Shown here in pieces: positions 15,171 through 25,190 of a DNA stretch of 57,407 nucleotides. A program made the translations under genes and the position numbers. The notes under the pieces are model-generated. The model worked only from the letters and a program-made list of their open reading frames with translations, did no database searches and had not been told where the DNA came from. Within the stretch, counting starts at the first letter, position 1, and every line of letters starts with the position of its first letter. This DNA is from an uncultured Elusimicrobiales bacterium (lineage in GTDB: Bacteria; Elusimicrobiota; Elusimicrobia; Elusimicrobiales; Elusimicrobiaceae), in assembly GCA_944326725.1 (NCBI GenBank), contig CALVFA010000051.1, positions 1 to 57,407 on the forward strand. The letters run 5' to 3'.

Positions 15171-17432
15171 TTAGGCTTTTTGTTCGTGCTGGGCTTTGAT
15201 TTTCTCAATTTCCTGCGGGGAAATAGTTACAATGTTGCGGCATTTGGGGTAGCCCGAGCACCCCAGAAAATAGCCCCGTTTGGAGCTGCGCAGCACCATT
15301 TTTTTGCCGCATTTGTCGCATACATGGTCTGTAAGTATCGGCCCGGAAGACACCACTTTGTTCCCTTCTGCGTCTATGGAATAGGTGTTTTTACATTTGG
15401 GGTAGGCAGAGCACGCCATAAACTTGCCTCTCCGCCCGGTGCGTATGACCATGGGTGCACCGCATTTGTCACAAATTTCATTGGTGGTCTGCGGCGTGAT
15501 TTTTTCGCCTTCTTTGCCTAAATTGATTTTGCCTTTGCAGGCGGCGTCTGAGCAGACCAAATACTGCCCAAAGCGGCTGGTTTTCAGCAGCATCGGCTTG
15601 CCGCAGAGGGGGCATTTTTCGTCTGTTTGTTTGGCGCCGGGGCGCTGCATTTCTTTGTCGGCCTGGTCCAGCTCTTTTTGGAAAGGGACATAGAAATCGC
15701 TGAGCAAGTCCACCCATTTTTGGGCGCCTTCGGCCACTTCGTCCAGTTTTTCTTCTACGCCGGCGGTGTAAGAGAGGTCCATAATCTCTTTAAAGAATTC
15801 TTTCAAACTCTCCGTTACGGTAATGCCTAGCTCGGTGGCTACCAGCTTATTGCTTTTAGGCTGGCGGGCAATGTATTTGCGGTCCAAAATGGTCTTAATA
15901 GTCGGCGCATAGGTGGACGGGCGGCCGATGCCGTGTTTTTCCAGCGTTTTAATCAAGCTGGCTTCGTTGTAATACGGCGGCGGCGTAGTCTTATGGTCTT
16001 TGGTGGCGATTTCTTTTAAGTTCAGCGCGTCCCCTTCCGCCAGTTCCGGCAGCAGGGCCGACTCCTCGTTTTCTTCTTCTTCATCGTCTTTATAAACAGA
16101 CAAATAACCCGGGAACTTGACGGTGCGCCCGCCCGCGCGCAGCAGGCACTCTTCGTTGGTGCCGGCCTGGATATCTACGGTAACGGTGTTAAACACCGCC
16201 TCTGCCATTTGGCTGGCCACAAAACGCAGCCAAATCAGCTCATAGAGTTTGTATTGGTCTGCTGTTAAGTATTGCTTTATGCTTTGCGGGGTGCGGCGCA
16301 CATCGGTGGGGTGAATAGACTCGTGCGCTTCCTGCGCGCCTTTGACTTTGCTTTTATACACAGGCGCGTGTGCCGGGGCATATTCAGCACCGTATTTTTC
16401 GGCGATAAATTTTTGGGTTTGCTCCTGCAGTAGTTTGGAAACGTTGAAAGAGTCCGTTCTCATATAGGTAATCAAACCGATGGTCTGCCCGGCTATTTCT
16501 ATACCTTCGTATAGGTGCTGGGCCGTCATCATCGTTTTTTGGGAAGGGAAACCCAGCTTGTTGTAAGCGTCCTGCTGCATAGAGCTGGTGATAAAGGGCG
16601 GTTTGGGTTTTTGTTTAACCGCTTTCTTTTCTATTTTAGCTACCGTGCACGGGCCCTGGCGCAGTAGGGTGCTGACGGGGGCCAATGTTTCAGGTTTGTC
16701 AAAAACGGTGTTTTTTACTTTGTAGTCTTCGGCAAAGAGATGATAGGTTTTGGTCTGCTCCACATTTTTGCCCTGCCACTTCAAAAGCCGCGCCCAAAAC
16801 AGCGGCTGGGCGCCCGGTTTTTCAAACTGGGCTTTGAGAGACCAATAGGGCTGCTCCTGAAACTGGGCGATTTCTTTGGCCCGCTCCGTCAATAGACGCA
16901 CCGCCACAGACTGCACGCGCCCGGCAGAAAGGCCGGAGGTGATTTTCTTCCACAAAAGCGGGGAAAGTTTGTAGCCCACAATGCGGTCCAAAATGCGCCG
17001 CGCCTGCTGGGCGTTAACTAAATTGTCATCAATTTTACGCGCGTGCGCAAAGGATTCTTTAATGGCGGCCGGCGTAATTTCGTGAAAGTAAATGCGCTGG
17101 TAGCGGTCTTTGGGCAGTTTTAACAGCTCCACCAAATGCCAGGCAATAGCTTCCCCTTCGCGGTCAGGGTCGGTAGCCAGGTAAATTTCAGAGGCGTTCT
17201 TGGCGGCGGCCTCCAGTTCTTTAATCAATTTTTTGGCCCGTTCCACCGGCTGGTAGGTGGGTTTAAAGCCGTTGGCAATATCTACGCCCATATCGTGCGA
17301 GGGCAAATCCCGCACGTGGCCGAAAGAGCTGCGCACCAAATAGTCGCCGCCCAAAATTTTGCTGATGGTTTTCTGTTTGGTCGGGGATTCTACGATAACA
17401 AGTTTTTTGCCTTTGATATTGTTGGTAGCCAT
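15171..17432 (-). CDS. topA: DNA topoisomerase I
   Basis: 753 residues. The Toprim domain opens KKLVIVESPTKQKTISKIL and carries DPDREGEAIAWHL near residue 90. The active-site Tyr is in YMRTDSFNVS (about residue 330). Three C-terminal C4 zinc ribbons follow (CPLCGKPM.., CDKCGAPM.., CDKCGKKM.., about 605-740). It relaxes negative supercoils. It starts 20 nt after dprA and is followed 16 nt later by xerC, a common bacterial order. Confidence 0.97.
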   Translation of the reverse strand: MATNNIKGKKLVIVESPTKQKTISKILGGDYLVRSSFGHVRDLPSHDMGVDIANGFKPTYQPVERAKKLIKELEAAAKNASEIYLATDPDREGEAIAWHLVELLKLPKDRYQRIYFHEITPAAIKESFAHARKIDDNLVNAQQARRILDRIVGYKLSPLLWKKITSGLSAGRVQSVAVRLLTERAKEIAQFQEQPYWSLKAQFEKPGAQPLFWARLLKWQGKNVEQTKTYHLFAEDYKVKNTVFDKPETLAPVSTLLRQGPCTVAKIEKKAVKQKPKPPFITSSMQQDAYNKLGFPSQKTMMTAQHLYEGIEIAGQTIGLITYMRTDSFNVSKLLQEQTQKFIAEKYGAEYAPAHAPVYKSKVKGAQEAHESIHPTDVRRTPQSIKQYLTADQYKLYELIWLRFVASQMAEAVFNTVTVDIQAGTNEECLLRAGGRTVKFPGYLSVYKDDEEEENEESALLPELAEGDALNLKEIATKDHKTTPPPYYNEASLIKTLEKHGIGRPSTYAPTIKTILDRKYIARQPKSNKLVATELGITVTESLKEFFKEIMDLSYTAGVEEKLDEVAEGAQKWVDLLSDFYVPFQKELDQADKEMQRPGAKQTDEKCPLCGKPMLLKTSRFGQYLVCSDAACKGKINLGKEGEKITPQTTNEICDKCGAPMVIRTGRRGKFMACSAYPKCKNTYSIDAEGNKVVSSGPILTDHVCDKCGKKMVLRSSKRGYFLGCSGYPKCRNIVTISPQEIEKIKAQHEQKA

Positions 17433-17452
17433 AAGTATCCTTCAAATAAAAA

Positions 17453-18574
17453 TTAAAATTTGCTCTTGCTGTACAGCCCGGCGCGGCAGCTGAGCAGGCC
17501 CTGCACTTCCAGTTCAAACAAAACCGCCGCCGCTTCCGGCACGCTCAGCCCCAGGGCTTCTACCAGCTGGTCTGCGGTCATCTCCTGGGTGCCGATATAT
17601 TCCAGCACGCGTTTGTGCGTGTCCGGCAGCTGCGTTTGCGGCGGTTGCTGCTGCAAAGCATCGGCCGGAGCCTGTAAATCAAACAGGCCGGGGTTCGGTA
17701 TATAGTCTATTATATCTTTTACGCTGGTGACAACGCCTGCCCCGTCCCGTATTAAATTATTGGGGCCGGCGCTTTGCGGGCTGTCTATAGGGCCGGGCAC
17801 AGCCAGAACATCTTTGCCCATTTCCAGCGCCAGCTTGGCGGTAATGAGCGCGCCGGATTTTATTTCGCCTTCTACGACGACTACTACCTCAGACAACGCC
17901 GCAATAATGCGGTTTCTGCGCGGGAAATGAAAGGCGTTGGGCGGTTTATTGAAAGGGAGCTCTGACACAATGGCCCCGCCGTGCTGCAGTATGGCGCGGG
18001 CCAGCTCGCGGTTTTCCGGCGGATAACAGCGGCCCAGGCCGGTGCCGATGACGGCTACAGTGGGCTTTTTAAGCCGCACCGCGGCGGCGTGGCATTGGCT
18101 GTCTACGCCGCGGGCAAGCCCGCTGACAATAACTGCCCCCGCCTCAGCCACTCCTTCTGCCAATGTGGCGGCGGCGCGCCGCCCGTAAGCGGTAATCTTG
18201 CGCGTGCCCACCATACCCACACAGGCTTGATTGGCCCTGGGCAGCTGCCCCAGCACATACAAAGCCACCGGGGCCTCTTTGATGTTGCGCAAAGCCTGCG
18301 GGTATTCTTCATCTTCCGGGATAAGAATACGTCCGCCGTATTTTTCGGTCTTTTCCAGCTCTTCCTGCGGGTTAATGGCAAAGGCTTCGCGCAGAAAATG
18401 CGCCGCGGTGGACGGGTTCATCTGCGCCTGGCGGGCTAAGGTGTCTGCGTCTTGTTTGAGGATTTCTTCGGCGGAGCCGAAGATGTCTATCAGCCGCGCC
18501 AGCCAATCGGCCCGTAAATACAAAAAAGCATTAATGCGTATGCGCGCCAGGCGCTCCTGCAGAGAAACGCTCAT
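17453..18574 (-). CDS. dprA: DNA-processing protein DprA
   Basis: 373 residues in three parts: a helical SAM-like N-terminus, a Rossmann-type core (about 100-290) with VGMVGTRKITAYGRRAA, VSGLARGVDSQCHAAA, GGAIVSELPF and HFPRRNRIIAALSE, and a C-terminal winged helix (about 310-365). DprA loads RecA on incoming single-stranded DNA during natural transformation. It overlaps comM by 4 nt, so both competence-linked genes are co-expressed with topA and xerC. Confidence 0.96.
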   Translation of the reverse strand: MSVSLQERLARIRINAFLYLRADWLARLIDIFGSAEEILKQDADTLARQAQMNPSTAAHFLREAFAINPQEELEKTEKYGGRILIPEDEEYPQALRNIKEAPVALYVLGQLPRANQACVGMVGTRKITAYGRRAAATLAEGVAEAGAVIVSGLARGVDSQCHAAAVRLKKPTVAVIGTGLGRCYPPENRELARAILQHGGAIVSELPFNKPPNAFHFPRRNRIIAALSEVVVVVEGEIKSGALITAKLALEMGKDVLAVPGPIDSPQSAGPNNLIRDGAGVVTSVKDIIDYIPNPGLFDLQAPADALQQQPPQTQLPDTHKRVLEYIGTQEMTADQLVEALGLSVPEAAAVLFELEVQGLLSCRAGLYSKSKF

Positions 18575-20112
18575 AAATCAGGCACCCCCTTGCGGTCCAG
18601 CGGGCGGTATTGCAATACTTCCATTAAATGGGCGTTTTCAATTTGCTCTTTACCCTCTAAATCCGCAATCGTACGGGCGGTTTTAAGCACTTTGTCTAAG
18701 CTGCGTGCGCTAAGGCCAAACTTGCGCATAGCCGCTTCCAAAATGGCGTCCGCCCCGGCAGGCAGGGGGCAAAACTCTTTGATTTGCTGGGGCGTCATAA
18801 AAGCGTTGGCGGTGGTGGCAGTACCTTTAAAGCGTGCCTGCTGCCGCTGGCGCGCGGCCAAAACACGCGCGGCAATTTGGGCAGAGGGGTCGCCTTCGGC
18901 GGCTTTATTCCAGTCGCTGTACGTGACGGGGTTTAAATTAACGGTTAAATCTATGCGGTCCAACAGCGGGCCCGAAATTTTAGACTGGTAGCGGCTGATT
19001 TGCACCGGGGAGCAGGTGCAAGCTTTATGCGGGTGGCCCAAATTGCCGCAGGGGCAGGGGTTCATAGCCGCAATGAGCGTAAAGCGGGCCGGATAGGTGA
19101 CCGTTTCTTTGGCGCGCGAAATGGTAACATAGCCGTTTTCCAGCGGTTGGCGAAGTACTTCTAAGGTAGAGCGGGAAAACTCGGCAAATTCGTCCAAAAA
19201 CAGCACGCCGTTGTGCGCCAAGGACACTTCCCCGGGGCGCGGGTTGCTGCCGCCGCCGATTAAAGCGGCTTCGGAAATAGTGTGGTGCGGATCCCGAAAA
19301 GGGCGCGCGTGCAGGCGGCGGGTCATTTTTCCCAGCAAATTGCAGACGGAATAAATCTTGGTGATTTCCAGACTCTCTTCTTCAGAAAGCGGCGGCAGTA
19401 TGCCTGCAAAACGCTTAGCCAGCATGCTTTTGCCGGTACCCGGCAGGCCAATTAGCAGCACATTGTGCCCGCCAGCGGCGGCAATTTCTAAGGCGCGTTT
19501 GGCTACGGCCTGCCCTTTGACATCAGAAAAGTCCAGCGGGCTAGGCGGCGTGTCCTCTGGCGGCGGTACATAGGCCATTTGCACTTGTTCCTGCGGCAGT
19601 TTGCCTTCCAGCCAGTCTGCCAAATCGCGCAGGGTGCGCGGGGTAATAAAAGAGCCGCCGGCGCTTTGTCCTTCCAAAAAATTATCCGGCGCAATAACGG
19701 CGGTGCGGACTTGGTTTTTGACGGAAATCAACATAGGCAGCACCCCGGCGCAGGGGCGCAAAGAGCCGTCTAAGGCCAGCTCCCCCAGCAGAAGCAGGGT
19801 GCTCAGTTTTTCCGCCGCTTCTTTAGACAGTGCCCCCGATGCAGCCAAAATGCCGGCGGCAATCGGCAGGTCAAACTGGGTGCCGCTTTTGCGTTTTTCG
19901 GCGGGGCTTAAATTGACGGTAATGCGTTTGAGCGGGAAATCAAAGCCGCTGTTGCGTATGGCGGCTATGACGCGCTCTTTGCTTTCTTTTACCTCAGCGT
20001 CTGGCAACCCCACGACGGAGAAGGTGGGCATTCCCGAAGAAATGTCCACCTCACTCACTACTTCAAAACCGTCTATGCCCCGCAGGGCGCAGGTACGGAC
20101 GCTGGCAAGCAT
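18571..20112 (-). CDS. comM: ComM/YifB-family AAA+ helicase
   Basis: 513 residues. The N-terminal Lon-like ChlI domain (about 1-165) opens MLASVRTCALRGIDGFEV. The AAA+ magnesium-chelatase-like core has Walker A GLPGTGKSMLAKR (about 222-234), the Walker B region GVLFLDEFAEF, and the sensor NPCPCGNLG, with further cysteines in HKACTCSP. In Vibrio and others ComM drives branch migration to extend integrated donor DNA in transformation. Downstream of two lipoprotein genes by 1 nt. Confidence 0.94.
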   Translation of the reverse strand: MLASVRTCALRGIDGFEVVSEVDISSGMPTFSVVGLPDAEVKESKERVIAAIRNSGFDFPLKRITVNLSPAEKRKSGTQFDLPIAAGILAASGALSKEAAEKLSTLLLLGELALDGSLRPCAGVLPMLISVKNQVRTAVIAPDNFLEGQSAGGSFITPRTLRDLADWLEGKLPQEQVQMAYVPPPEDTPPSPLDFSDVKGQAVAKRALEIAAAGGHNVLLIGLPGTGKSMLAKRFAGILPPLSEEESLEITKIYSVCNLLGKMTRRLHARPFRDPHHTISEAALIGGGSNPRPGEVSLAHNGVLFLDEFAEFSRSTLEVLRQPLENGYVTISRAKETVTYPARFTLIAAMNPCPCGNLGHPHKACTCSPVQISRYQSKISGPLLDRIDLTVNLNPVTYSDWNKAAEGDPSAQIAARVLAARQRQQARFKGTATTANAFMTPQQIKEFCPLPAGADAILEAAMRKFGLSARSLDKVLKTARTIADLEGKEQIENAHLMEVLQYRPLDRKGVPDL

Positions 20113-20113
20113 A

Positions 20114-21220
20114 TTAAATAAAGTTCAGTACAATTTGCTGCGGCGAAATGCCCATTACCGTAAAGTTCACATTATAACTGCGGATAATTTTGGCGGTCAG
20201 CTCTTCGCCGGAAGAAATGTTCGCCGAGATTTCAAAGTAAGCGTCTGAATTGGTGTATTTGACAAGGTTAAAATCTTCAATTTCGCGCATTTCTTTGAAA
20301 ATATCCTGTATCTGTTTAAGCCGCTCAATGCTTTTTACGTTTTGCACCACCACATTGAATTTAGTGGCGGAATTGATGGCGGCGTTAATGGGCTCAATCA
20401 GCTGTTTGGCGGCAGCTTCACACGCGGCGGAAACGGATTTCTGCGCGGCGATGTCTTCCATTGGGTCTAACCCGCTTACTTGGTCCGCCGCTTCGCCGAC
20501 GATTTGGTAATTTTTGGTGGAAGCCACCTTTAAATTGGCGCGGGCGCGGTAGGTTTTAAACGGAGAAGAAATGCCCGGCAGCGCCTGCAGCGGCGCGGTG
20601 TTGACATCGGCCATAATGATAAAACGCGCCCCGTCCAGGCGGGCCTGGTCAATGACCGGGGTCGGGTTATCTAAATTGTTTTGGCTTAAATTGTCGCCGT
20701 TGACTAAGGCGTAGGGCTGGTCTTTTAAAGCGCGGTAAATGGCTTGTTTGCACTCTTGCTTTAAAGATACCTCTTCTCCTACCATTTCGCGAGAAGTGAT
20801 TAAAATGGCGGTGCGTTTGGCAAAAGCGTCGGCCTCAGACTCTTTGATAATATCGCTGATGTCTTTGACCAACACCATCACGCGCACGCGGGTGTACCAC
20901 TGGTCCCCTTTGCGGTACGCTTTTTGCACGTAGCCGCGGCGGATAAAGCCGGCAGATTTGGAGGTAATTTTGTCCTCTACCAGCTGGGCTTGCTCTACCG
21001 TAGTGGAAGAAGAGATAAAAATACCGGCCACTTTTTCCACAGCGGCGCGCTGGGCGGCCAGCTCGCCTTCTTTTTTCATGGCGGAGATATTGTTCTCATC
21101 ATAGGGAACCAACGATTCCGCCACCACATATTCCCCTTCCCCCTTCGGGCCGATGTGCAGCCCGCGGCAGGCAGAAAGGCTTAGTACGCCGATGCATACG
21201 ATGAGTAAAAGTTTTTTCAT
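20114..21220 (-). CDS. Lipoprotein of the LPP20/FlgT-like type
   Basis: 368 residues. A short signal peptide ends in LSLSACRG with a lipobox Cys18. The N-terminal third (about 45-135) has alternating helix-strand segments (EGELAAQRAAVEKVAGIFISSST, VKSAGFIRRGYV-like, YTRVRVMVLVKDI) that recall LPP20/FlgT-type surface lipoproteins. A later part (about 140-300) resembles the middle domain that binds nothing known. No flagellar genes lie nearby. It overlaps the next upstream lipoprotein gene by one base. Exact role unknown. Confidence 0.7.
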   Translation of the reverse strand: MKKLLLIVCIGVLSLSACRGLHIGPKGEGEYVVAESLVPYDENNISAMKKEGELAAQRAAVEKVAGIFISSSTTVEQAQLVEDKITSKSAGFIRRGYVQKAYRKGDQWYTRVRVMVLVKDISDIIKESEADAFAKRTAILITSREMVGEEVSLKQECKQAIYRALKDQPYALVNGDNLSQNNLDNPTPVIDQARLDGARFIIMADVNTAPLQALPGISSPFKTYRARANLKVASTKNYQIVGEAADQVSGLDPMEDIAAQKSVSAACEAAAKQLIEPINAAINSATKFNVVVQNVKSIERLKQIQDIFKEMREIEDFNLVKYTNSDAYFEISANISSGEELTAKIIRSYNVNFTVMGISPQQIVLNFI

Positions 21221-21675
21221 TATTTATTCTCCTGCGTTTGCGGGTTAATTCCGCCCGCCTGCAATTTTTCGCGGGAGATGCGCATAATTACCGTGCAGCC
21301 GCCGTCGTCTAAATATTCGGTGGAGACCAACTCCATATCATTTAAAATCCCGCTGGAAGAGGTGTGAATGGTGGACCCTTCAGACACCGCGTCTACAATT
21401 TGTACATTGCTTTCCAAATTGGCGCCGTAGAGCACTTCCGTCGCGCGCTGGTAAGCGTGTGCGATAGCCGCTTCGCGCGAGAGAATACGCCGCTGGGAGT
21501 CGCTTTGGTGGGCCGGATTGGCCGCGCCAAAACCGCGCACCCAAAGGTATTCATCGTCGGTCAGCGTATCGTTAAACTGTGGGGCGATGGCGCCGTCTTT
21601 AACGGCGCTTTTCATATGGGCCGAGCAGGCCCCCAAGCAAAGAAGTCCAGCCAGTAAAAGGGTCAGTTTTTTCAT
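21220..21675 (-). CDS. Small lipoprotein, LPP20-like
   Basis: 151 residues. The lipobox LCLGACSA (Cys17) follows a Lys-rich start. The mature part contains YLWVRGFGAANP, SREAAIAHAYQRATEVLYG and CTVIMRISREKL, a fold-like pattern (strand, long helix, strand) shared with the next gene and with LPP20-type lipoproteins. The pair probably acts together in the outer membrane or periplasm. It overlaps the DnaA-like gene by 4 nt. Function unknown. Confidence 0.65.
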   Translation of the reverse strand: MKKLTLLLAGLLCLGACSAHMKSAVKDGAIAPQFNDTLTDDEYLWVRGFGAANPAHQSDSQRRILSREAAIAHAYQRATEVLYGANLESNVQIVDAVSEGSTIHTSSSGILNDMELVSTEYLDDGGCTVIMRISREKLQAGGINPQTQENK

Positions 21676-24600
21676 CTTAACAGCTCCGAAAGTATTTTGA
21701 CATAGGTGCTGGGTGCGCAGACGTTTTCATAGTTAATCACGCCGCAGCGGATCAGCATGATCTCCAGCATATGGGTCAGGATATCATAGAAATTCTCTCT
21801 GACCGAAGGCTCGCAGTTTTCCGTTTCCGGGCCTAAAATGACGGCCCCTTTGAGCTTTTTATTATCGCACAAGTTGGCGATTTTGAAAGCAGAGGAAATG
21901 ATGTTTTCCGTAGAATAAGAGGAGCGCACCGCCAGCTCCGGCCCGCCGGGAATGCCCAGCTCTTTGGCGCGCTGCTGCAAGGCAAACACCAGCCAGTTCA
22001 TCATATTGGAATGATTCTGCGGGTAGAAAAAGCCGATGCGGCCCCATTCCCCGTTGCCCGCCACCGGAGCGGAGTTGACTTCGTCCGGGAATTTTTGGGC
22101 GATGAGGCTGTGTTGGTCTTCTCCGGTGGTGGCCAGCAGTTGGTCAAAAATGGCGGTGGCGGAGCGTTTTTCCTTAGCTTCATTGGGGAAAATCAATTTT
22201 TCCAGCACGCGTACGCGGCGGATAGCGCGTGACACCGTGCCCAAGGACATATTGGGGTGTCCAAAAAAGCGGTTGATGTCTTCATTGGTAATATCAATGC
22301 CGTTGCTGTTGAGCATTTTTTGGATAATGCGCGTACGCGCCGGCCCGGAAGCCGGTTTTAAATCGGAAATCCAACCGGAGTCTAATTTGAAATTGAGCAG
22401 CTCTTCCAACTTGGCCAGGCTTTCCGGCGGATATTTGGAAGTGATGACAATTTGTTTTTGTTGTTTGCGGAAATCATTGAGCAATTTAGACAAATGCACG
22501 CGGTTTTGCTCGTTAATGGCAATTAAATGGATATCGTCAATCAGCAAGGCTTTGACCGAGCTGACAAAGCTTTCAAATTTATCCATATTGCCTTCCATTA
22601 CATAGCGCTGTATACCGCGCGAGAGGCGCACGCCATTTGTAATGAAAATGTTTTCCTGTCCGTATTTATTAGACAGCGCATAACCTATGGCATGCAGAAA
22701 GTGGGTTTTGCCTGTGCCGCTGGCTCCGTGCAGTACAAGCGGGTTGTAGAGCTTGCCCGGGTTGTCAATGACGGAAATAGCCGTAGCATGTGCAAAGCGG
22801 TTAATGGAGATAGTCATATTCTCCAAGGTATAGGTAGGCACCAAGGGTACTTCCAGCGGCCAATTGTGTTTCTTAAGCTCAGACAAAGGCAGCTCAATGG
22901 AATGGTCAATGGTGCGTGTTTTTTCTAAAAATGTGCCAGCCGGCCGTTGGCGGCGACGTAAAATCGTGGCTCCGTGTTTTTCTTCTTGTGGCGCTTCCGC
23001 TGCGGCTGCTGGTTCCGCCGGCATTTGTGGCGCAGCTGGTGCATGGGGTTGCGGCGCTTGCGGCGCGGCGGGTGCTTGCGGCGGTTGCGGCGCTTGCGGC
23101 GCGGCAGGGGCCTGTGGCTGTGGTTTGCGTTTAATACGGAAAATGGGTTTTTTCTCCCCGTTATTTTCTGGCATTTTCTTCTCCGTTATGGGTGTAGGCG
23201 GCGGGATAACCCTGTTTTCCCGTTGGGCCTGGTAATCGGTGGTGGCCGGAGTTCCTTGCTCTTCGGAATCTTCGGCGTTGACCGCGACTAAGCGGTCTGT
23301 ATCAGTATCAAAATTTTGTGCCGGCTCAGGTTCTAAAGACTCTTTTATAACTGGGTCTGATTCTGTTTGAGATTCAGCCGGCGCAGGGACATCTGCTTCA
23401 GGAGAAGAGGTATCTTCTGCTGGCTCTAAAAGGGGCGCTTTTGCCAAGTCCTGAGGTGCCTGTGGTACGGCCTTAGCCATGGAAGCGTCGGGCAGTTCTT
23501 CTTTGGGAGGAACCGTTCTTACTTCTTCCTGCAAAGGTTTTTTCTCTTTGGAGGCCGCTAACAACTGCTCAAAAGGATCCATCACTTCTTGGTCTTCTTG
23601 CGTTTGCTCTTCAAAACGTCCAAAAGAGGAAGGCAACGGCATATAAGCCCGCGTCTTATCTAAAGAAATATCCACATCGGACAGAGGCCCCTTTTGGAGG
23701 GAATCGGGCGGAGTTTGCTCTTTTTCTTTTTGAATTTGGGCATGCTGCAGAAAGCTTAAATCTTTTTGGGTAATACGCTCCGTGATATTGGCGATATCTT
23801 CCAAATCAATAAAACTAGTCTGGTCTTTTATCTTTTGGTCAAAGATGTTAAAAGAAGCGGTTTCGGTGTCTGTTTTCTCAGTCTCCGGTTTTTCTTCTTT
23901 TTCAGCTGTGCCCGCGGTTTGCATTTTTTGCGTACTGGCTAAAGGCTCAGCCGCAGCGGCGTCAGGAAGCACTCCCTTAGCAACGGGGTCTTGTTTGTTC
24001 TCTTGTTTCGGCTCTTCCTTTTTCGGAGGCAAAGGATTTTGTTTTTGCGGCAAATTATCTAAATCCACAAACATATCGTATTTGGTTTCCGCCAAAAAGA
24101 TATCGTCTAAAGATTGGCCTAACATGGTGCCTTCCATGTCTTTAATTAACATATCGCGGTCACTTAAAGGCAAATCGGGATCTGCCGTTGGGCGTGTTGT
24201 GTCCGTTGCTGGTGTATCTGGTCCAGCAGGCAGCATATCCTGGGGAAGTTGCTCCGCCCCGGATACTGCTTGCACTTGCAAATCAATATCTTCCTTCTTT
24301 CCCAGTATGCAAGGAGCCTTGTCCGTTTCGGAAATAGGGGGTTGGTCCGACCAAAAATCATCAGATTCTACTGAGGTTAAGCCATCTGCCTCTGCTGGTT
24401 CTGTCTCTGGTTCTGCCGGTTCGGGCAGGGACTGTTCAGGTTCTTCTTGAGGTGCAGCCGGCGCTTGCGGTGCTGCCGTTTGCTGCACAGGCATATCTAT
24501 AAGTTCTTCTTGTGCGGAAAGAACGGGGGTTGTTGCCTCTTCTTCAGAAACGGGGACTTCCGGTGTATCTTGATGACGGAAAGAAATGAAATTTCCTTTG

Positions 24601-25190
24601 TTTTTGAGTTTTATTTCCGTCACAGATTGCGGTTTTTTTTCTTCGTTTGATGCCGTTTCCTGCGGCAGATCAGAACGGTACCCCTCTTGGTCAATTTCCT
24701 CCAATGTTTTGGCAATTTGGGGGATCTCTTCTTCCGGAGAAGCCAAATCTATTTGTTTTTGTTCAAATTGGTCTATTTCAGGTTTTGCAGGAGCAACCGG
24801 GGCTTCGTCCTGACGGGCGGAACGGAAAAAACTTTCAGAAGGATCCAGTGTAATAAAAGTAGGGAACTCTTTATCTTCTTTGTCGGTGTGGGAGTTAAAG
24901 AGCGGATTGCCCAAAGGACCTCCAGGCACAAATTCATTAACTTTTTTGGCTTGTTCTATGCCTTCCCTCACAGCTACGCGGATTTTTTCCAGGGTGTCTT
25001 CGTCTAAATCGTCCGGCAAAGCAAAACGGTATACATAGGGAGCCAAAGCCGGCTGCGGAGCCTGTGCGTAGCCCTGTAATTTCTTAAAAATTAAACGCGC
25101 ATCATGCTCCGTCCCGTCAATAAGCAGGGCGTAAGAGATAGCATTGTCTTTAGGACGAATGCTGGAGATAATATCCCACTGGGTAATCAT
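21672..25190 (-). CDS. Giant protein with a DnaA-type AAA+ domain
   Basis: 1172 residues in four parts. (1) A compact N-terminal domain, residues 1 to about 95, of unknown fold. (2) About 650 residues that look disordered: acidic, Glu/Pro/Gln-rich, ending in an Ala-Pro-Gln repeat stretch near 700-745. (3) A DnaA-like AAA+ core from about 785 to 1000: [19 protein letters not shown], Walker [19 protein letters not shown] (about 820), [10 protein letters not shown] (Walker B, about 885) and the helical lid. (4) An unrecognised C-terminal domain, about 1035-1172. The DnaA domain IV DNA-binding helix-turn-helix is missing, so this is not the replication initiator. It may be a DnaA/Hda-related regulator or scaffold. 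It overlaps both neighbours by 4 nt. Confidence 0.8.
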   Translation of the reverse strand: MITQWDIISSIRPKDNAISYALLIDGTEHDARLIFKKLQGYAQAPQPALAPYVYRFALPDDLDEDTLEKIRVAVREGIEQAKKVNEFVPGGPLGNPLFNSHTDKEDKEFPTFITLDPSESFFRSARQDEAPVAPAKPEIDQFEQKQIDLASPEEEIPQIAKTLEEIDQEGYRSDLPQETASNEEKKPQSVTEIKLKNKGNFISFRHQDTPEVPVSEEEATTPVLSAQEELIDMPVQQTAAPQAPAAPQEEPEQSLPEPAEPETEPAEADGLTSVESDDFWSDQPPISETDKAPCILGKKEDIDLQVQAVSGAEQLPQDMLPAGPDTPATDTTRPTADPDLPLSDRDMLIKDMEGTMLGQSLDDIFLAETKYDMFVDLDNLPQKQNPLPPKKEEPKQENKQDPVAKGVLPDAAAAEPLASTQKMQTAGTAEKEEKPETEKTDTETASFNIFDQKIKDQTSFIDLEDIANITERITQKDLSFLQHAQIQKEKEQTPPDSLQKGPLSDVDISLDKTRAYMPLPSSFGRFEEQTQEDQEVMDPFEQLLAASKEKKPLQEEVRTVPPKEELPDASMAKAVPQAPQDLAKAPLLEPAEDTSSPEADVPAPAESQTESDPVIKESLEPEPAQNFDTDTDRLVAVNAEDSEEQGTPATTDYQAQRENRVIPPPTPITEKKMPENNGEKKPIFRIKRKPQPQAPAAPQAPQPPQAPAAPQAPQPHAPAAPQMPAEPAAAAEAPQEEKHGATILRRRQRPAGTFLEKTRTIDHSIELPLSELKKHNWPLEVPLVPTYTLENMTISINRFAHATAISVIDNPGKLYNPLVLHGASGTGKTHFLHAIGYALSNKYGQENIFITNGVRLSRGIQRYVMEGNMDKFESFVSSVKALLIDDIHLIAINEQNRVHLSKLLNDFRKQQKQIVITSKYPPESLAKLEELLNFKLDSGWISDLKPASGPARTRIIQKMLNSNGIDITNEDINRFFGHPNMSLGTVSRAIRRVRVLEKLIFPNEAKEKRSATAIFDQLLATTGEDQHSLIAQKFPDEVNSAPVAGNGEWGRIGFFYPQNHSNMMNWLVFALQQRAKELGIPGGPELAVRSSYSTENIISSAFKIANLCDNKKLKGAVILGPETENCEPSVRENFYDILTHMLEIMLIRCGVINYENVCAPSTYVKILSELLR

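Noticed and set aside
14267..15208. Tyrosine recombinase as an integrase of a mobile element
   Set aside because: Lies inside a housekeeping operon after topA; no repeats, tRNA target or cargo genes.
14940..15521. 193-codon plus-strand frame over xerC/topA
   Set aside because: Shadow; both minus-strand genes have full catalytic motifs.
22864..23291. Ala/Gly/Cys-rich plus-strand frames
   Set aside because: Antisense shadows of the Ala-Pro-Gln repeat of the DnaA-like protein.
23782..24450. 222-codon Ser-rich plus-strand frame
   Set aside because: Antisense shadow of the low-complexity acidic region.
21672..25190. DnaA-like gene as the replication initiator, with a nearby oriC
   Set aside because: No domain IV helix-turn-helix, and no cluster of DnaA boxes (TTATCCACA) was seen nearby; dnaN, recF and gyrB are absent.
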